Source: JAEVLT01 sp050496765
GTDB lineage: Bacteria; Bacillota; Bacilli; Bacillales; Cytobacillaceae
Length of the DNA stretch: 64,000 nucleotides
Direction: 5' to 3'
Assembly (NCBI RefSeq): GCF_050496765.1
Contig: NZ_JBNWEO010000013.1
Coordinates: forward strand, 620,001 to 684,000
The notes beneath the pieces are model-generated. The model searched no databases and was not told the origin of the DNA. It saw only the letters and a list, made by a program, of their open reading frames with translations. Shown piece after piece: positions 61,227-64,000 of the stretch. The position numbers and the translations under genes were made by a program. The first letter of the stretch is position 1; each line of letters starts with the position of its first letter.

Positions 61227-61676
61227 TTAATCCCCTCCCACTCGAATGGAGGATAATAATTTCATGGCAGCCACTGCTGTAAAAATCCATAATCCGAAAA
61301 GCAAAATATAGGCCACTACATCAATTTGTAAAAACGATAAATTCGCAAATAATTTTCCAAGCATTTCACTATAGCCAGTTCCCGATGATCCACGCGGAGA
61401 ATACGACAAACTGGCTAATGTTCTTGCAAAACCGACGACTAAAGACCACAATAATTTAGCTGTTTCAAATAAAAGTTCGAATAACTTTACTGCCAGCATC
61501 CCAATTTTATAGAGCAAATATAGCAGACCATCAATTAATGCATAAATGACTTTAAAAAATCCAACTAGAAGATCAATTAACCCTTGAAATAAATTTTTGA
61601 TGAATTGACCTAACCATTTGATACCGCTCCATATAACGTTAAAAAGCTTTCCGAAAGCACTGCCGATAATGCCCAC
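61227..61676 (-). CDS. Hydrophobic pVI-like protein
   Basis: 149 aa from a GTG at 61676 (AAGGTGG upstream, overlapping the preceding stop region). Long amphipathic/hydrophobic helices (GFFKVIYALIDGLLYLLYKIGMLAVKLFELLFETAKLLW), a Gly/Ser turn, and a final span (VVAYILLFGLWIFTAVAA). Minor coat pVI of filamentous phages is similarly hydrophobic. No sequence motif proves it. Confidence 0.7.
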   Translation of the reverse strand: MGIIGSAFGKLFNVIWSGIKWLGQFIKNLFQGLIDLLVGFFKVIYALIDGLLYLLYKIGMLAVKLFELLFETAKLLWSLVVGFARTLASLSYSPRGSSGTGYSEMLGKLFANLSFLQIDVVAYILLFGLWIFTAVAAMKLLSSIRVGGD

Positions 61677-61679
61677 AAG

Positions 61680-61835
61680 CTACCACCTTCTTTTTTCAGT
61701 GATCGCTTTATAGACAATCTCAATTACCCGATCCGAAAATAGTACGGCCATTAGCATAAAGACCATTGGAGCTAAGTAGAGCATGAATTTAGAAAAAATA
61801 ATGTCTAAAACAGCTTGTACCATTTCACTATTCAT
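61680..61835 (-). CDS. 51-aa single-span protein, coat-protein-like
   Basis: From an ATG at 61835 with AAAGGAG upstream. Slightly acidic N-terminus (MNSEMVQAVLDI), a span (FMLYLAPMVFMLMAVLF), and a basic C-terminus (KAITEKRRW). Overlaps the FN3 gene by 8 nt. Same size class as inovirus major coat after processing. Too short for a 60-aa cut-off. Confidence 0.7.
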   Translation of the reverse strand: MNSEMVQAVLDIIFSKFMLYLAPMVFMLMAVLFSDRVIEIVYKAITEKRRW

Positions 61836-63348
61836 TCTTTAAGCTCCTTTCTTTTGCTTTTGATGCTGCGTTGACTATGACTCTCTTGATAGGCTTAAAG
61901 TAATAAATTGCTAAGGTTAGCAGAATAATCGGGGCGACTAACCCTAGTACTCCAAAAATTGTCGTTACTAAATCATTAGATTGAAATGGGAGCTTCAAGC
62001 TCTTAAAAAGGGTGCTCCCCATGGTAACTTCTTTTCCTTCGGTTCCAAATTCCCCGACAGGAATCATTGATACGTTTGGCTCCCCCCAAATATTTGTTTT
62101 CATATCCGATTTAGGAATAACTACTTTCCCTAAAGAAGCATTAACTGATTTATATTCCACTCCATCAACTAAGACTTTTACAGTTCCTGTTGTCGGTTCT
62201 GTCCATTTAAATACATAATTGCCGGAAGAATCTAACGTATAATTTCCGTCCGTTTTTAATACCGGGGTTGGTTCTGCCGGAGTATCTGCCGAAACCATTG
62301 TTCCATCACTAACCCGCCCGTCCACTGTCTGAGTAGTTAGAGTGTATTCATAAGATGTATCAGGCTTTACGGTTAAATCATTAAAATAAGTTCCATTTGT
62401 TTCAAATATTTTCGTTGGTTCCGTTGCTGCCTTAACAATTGTTCCGGCCAAAAGAGAAGAGAAAAAACCTTTTGCTTTTGGCTTATCGGATCGATAAATA
62501 TTAACGTGATGAAAATCATTTTGCCTTGGAAGTGTCCAAGAAAGATTAATTTGTTTATAAGAAACTGCTTCAGCCTTAGCATCTAATACTTTTTTGACAA
62601 CCGGATCCTCTAAGGTTGTAAATGTATTTTCAATCCCTGCCGTTTCCGTCCCATCATCATACAAAGCAGTCACTTTGTATTTATAACTGGTTAAATCGCT
62701 TAGGCCGTCATCAAGATAGTAATTTTCAATCGTGTCTAGAGTTTTAATCAGCTTATCATCCCGATAAATTTTGAAACCAATTAGATTCGGATTGTCCGGA
62801 ATAGACCAAGCTAAGTCAGCCGAATGATATGTCATCGTTGCGCTTAAATTTGTGGCTTCATCATACGATTTATAATTTGAAGCATAGGCATTAGCATCAT
62901 AGACTTTTGTAATTTTAGCTTGCATATTAAAAAAGCGAATAGAAACTACATTACTAACAGCCGGAATATTAGTAATAACACCTGATTGGTCAACATCAAC
63001 ACTAACAGTAGAACCGTCTGATTTATAAATTATCATTTTAATCCAAGAGCTTTGATCACCTAAATATCTATACGAACCAATGGTTACTGGTGAAGGAAAA
63101 ACATATCCAAAAGTATCATCTCTACCATTAGGTCCTAAAGTATCATACGTAGTGTCGTCATTGTCAGACACCTTGGTGAATTTTTGATAAAAAGTTCCCG
63201 TCGTATTTGCCCAATGATCAAAAGCAACTCCATCTAGTAAACCACCTGTGGATGCCTGTACTTTTAAACCTACTATTGGTAAAAATATTATAGTTATAAA
63301 AAGATAAATTTGAATTATTCTTTTAGAATCATTTATTATCTTTCTCAC
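61828..63348 (-). CDS. Secreted FN3 protein with C-terminal membrane anchor (pIII-like)
   Basis: 506 aa from a GTG at 63348. Signal peptide (IIQIYLFITIIFLPIVGLKVQA), a beta-rich region about 35-160, FN3 domains about 165-255 (LAWSIPDNPNLIGFKIYRDD) and 258-350 (LSWTLPRQNDFHHVNIYRSD), a further beta domain about 360-425, and a span about 455-480 with a basic tail. Filamentous phage pIII has the same layout: secreted binding domains plus a C-terminal anchor. FN3 domains suit cell-surface glycan binding. Confidence 0.85.
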   Translation of the reverse strand: MRKIINDSKRIIQIYLFITIIFLPIVGLKVQASTGGLLDGVAFDHWANTTGTFYQKFTKVSDNDDTTYDTLGPNGRDDTFGYVFPSPVTIGSYRYLGDQSSWIKMIIYKSDGSTVSVDVDQSGVITNIPAVSNVVSIRFFNMQAKITKVYDANAYASNYKSYDEATNLSATMTYHSADLAWSIPDNPNLIGFKIYRDDKLIKTLDTIENYYLDDGLSDLTSYKYKVTALYDDGTETAGIENTFTTLEDPVVKKVLDAKAEAVSYKQINLSWTLPRQNDFHHVNIYRSDKPKAKGFFSSLLAGTIVKAATEPTKIFETNGTYFNDLTVKPDTSYEYTLTTQTVDGRVSDGTMVSADTPAEPTPVLKTDGNYTLDSSGNYVFKWTEPTTGTVKVLVDGVEYKSVNASLGKVVIPKSDMKTNIWGEPNVSMIPVGEFGTEGKEVTMGSTLFKSLKLPFQSNDLVTTIFGVLGLVAPIILLTLAIYYFKPIKRVIVNAASKAKERSLKNE

Positions 63349-64000
63349 GGGTTTATCACACCACCACTACCGTCCGCGCTATCCGGACTTGGTTTATAGT
63401 CTTTCATGCCAGGAAATACATCGCCTCCTGGTGTTGGCGCTGTTCCTCCGGTATCTCCTGGGCTTGGAGCTGTGTCTCCATTGTCAGCAGGCATTGGTGG
63501 GGTTCCCCCTGTGTCAGAAGGAGTTGGAACGCTGCCCGTGCTATCCCCCGGTGCCGGCGGTGTATCACTAGATTCTGCCGGCTTTGGTGCCCCTGTTGTA
63601 TCTGGAGTTCCAGGATCTTTCGGTGCCGCTGGCAACGGATTATCCGGCTCTGCCGGTTTATTTTTTCCCCACTCCCCTGGATCTGTGGAGCCTGGCTTAG
63701 GGAGGGAATCACCTGGCAATTCCGGCAAAGACGCAACCGGATCCTTCACTAAATCAAACCCTCCGGTAGGATCTTGTCTTTCCGGAATTTGAGGAGCTTC
63801 ATTTTTAATTTTTCCTGCATCAAAACCAGAATCACCTAACCCTGGTACGTCATTCATTTGCGGTATTTCATTATTAATTCCTCGATCATCGGTTCCAGGC
63901 GGTTGTGGAGGAGTAGCAGGCTCATCAGGAGCACTACCCAAAAGATTTCCAAGATCATTAATCGCTTTTGGTACAATTGCATCCCTAAACGTTCCGGCAA
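63345..64000 (-). CDS. Pro/Gly/Asp/Thr-rich protein, partial at window edge
   Basis: The frame is open from the stop at 63345 through the right edge, so the true N-terminus lies beyond 64000. Residues visible begin AGTFRDAIVPKAINDLGNLLG, then low-complexity linker with repeats of the type PxPGDTGGTxPxP. Overlaps the FN3 gene by 4 nt. Such linkers occur as spacers in secreted adhesins and phage tip proteins. It is GC-richer than its AT-rich neighbours. Confidence 0.75.
   Translation of the reverse strand, partial: AGTFRDAIVPKAINDLGNLLGSAPDEPATPPQPPGTDDRGINNEIPQMNDVPGLGDSGFDAGKIKNEAPQIPERQDPTGGFDLVKDPVASLPELPGDSLPKPGSTDPGEWGKNKPAEPDNPLPAAPKDPGTPDTTGAPKPAESSDTPPAPGDSTGSVPTPSDTGGTPPMPADNGDTAPSPGDTGGTAPTPGGDVFPGMKDYKPSPDSADGSGGVINP

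Noticed and set aside
59298..63348. Tectivirus or conjugation module
   Set aside because: No capsid-sized jelly-roll gene, relaxase or T4SS component is visible, and the DEAQ-type ATPase with tiny coat-like proteins fits inovirus better. Not fully excluded, as the element runs off the window.
63406..63792. Plus-strand Gly/Pro/Ser-rich frame
   Set aside because: Mirror of the low-complexity minus-strand gene; it has no ribosome site.

Overview
The window comes from a spore-forming Bacillaceae chromosome. It carries spoVR, a YhjR-type spore ferritin-like gene, homologues of the small Bacillus proteins YhdB and YhcU, strong AGGAGG ribosome sites, and many GTG or TTG starts. I could not assign a species. 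Most genes run on the minus strand. No tRNA, rRNA or CRISPR array was seen.

Layout. 1-1051: an ArsB-type transporter cut by the window edge. 1312-7132: a glycerol-phosphate operon (glpP-ugpC-ugpA-ugpE-ugpB-ugpQ) behind a leader terminator. 7281-15555: sporulation and housekeeping genes (spoVR, yhdB, pgcA, yhcU, an rluA-type gene, a GlsB-type membrane protein, pirin, aldo/keto reductase, yhjR). 15560-20423: a three-gene phosphorelay (HPt-REC-GGDEF-REC protein, lone receiver, hybrid kinase). 20556-26141: proC, a 3-methyladenine DNA glycosylase, the nucleoside-salvage operon deoC-xapX-cdd, an MMPL exporter and a cupin. 26249-29622: an XRE-PAS regulator divergent from a PAS histidine kinase broken by an IS4-type element and by a separate frameshift. 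29801-31375: a second ArsB/NhaD transporter and a small coupled gene. 31488-38706: alpha-galactosidase, two oligo-1,6-glucosidase-type GH13 enzymes separated by a 21-bp tandem repeat, and a LacI regulator with two identical operators. 38844-47587: a ThuEFG/ThuA-like sugar ABC operon with two Gfo/Idh/MocA dehydrogenases, a sugar isomerase and its own LacI regulator, but no ATPase. 47712-50263: a sulfane-sulfur operon (DsrE, TusA, SQR-like flavoprotein, DUF1641) with a CsoR/CstR-like operator. 50697-55929: a formate dehydrogenase operon (fdhF, DUF1641, DUF2294, fdhD) with a terminator in its leader.

56709-64000 (right edge) is accessory DNA. A serine recombinase lies at one end beside a gene remnant. 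The remaining genes, many overlapping by a few bases, encode a Zot/pI-like ATPase with a DEAQ Walker B box, several very short single-span membrane proteins, a hydrophobic pVI-like protein, a secreted FN3 protein with a C-terminal anchor (pIII-like) and a Pro/Gly-rich protein that runs off the window. I read this as the morphogenesis module of an integrated filamentous (inovirus-like) phage in a Gram-positive host. It is the strongest candidate for something undescribed here. The replication gene and the far attachment site must lie beyond 64000 if this is right.

Working links: glpP probably senses glycerol-3-phosphate and lets polymerase past the leader terminator. UgpC may also energise the ATPase-less sugar importer, as shared MsmX-type ATPases do in Bacillus. 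The sulfur and formate operons each contain a DUF1641 protein, which hints that this family partners redox enzymes.
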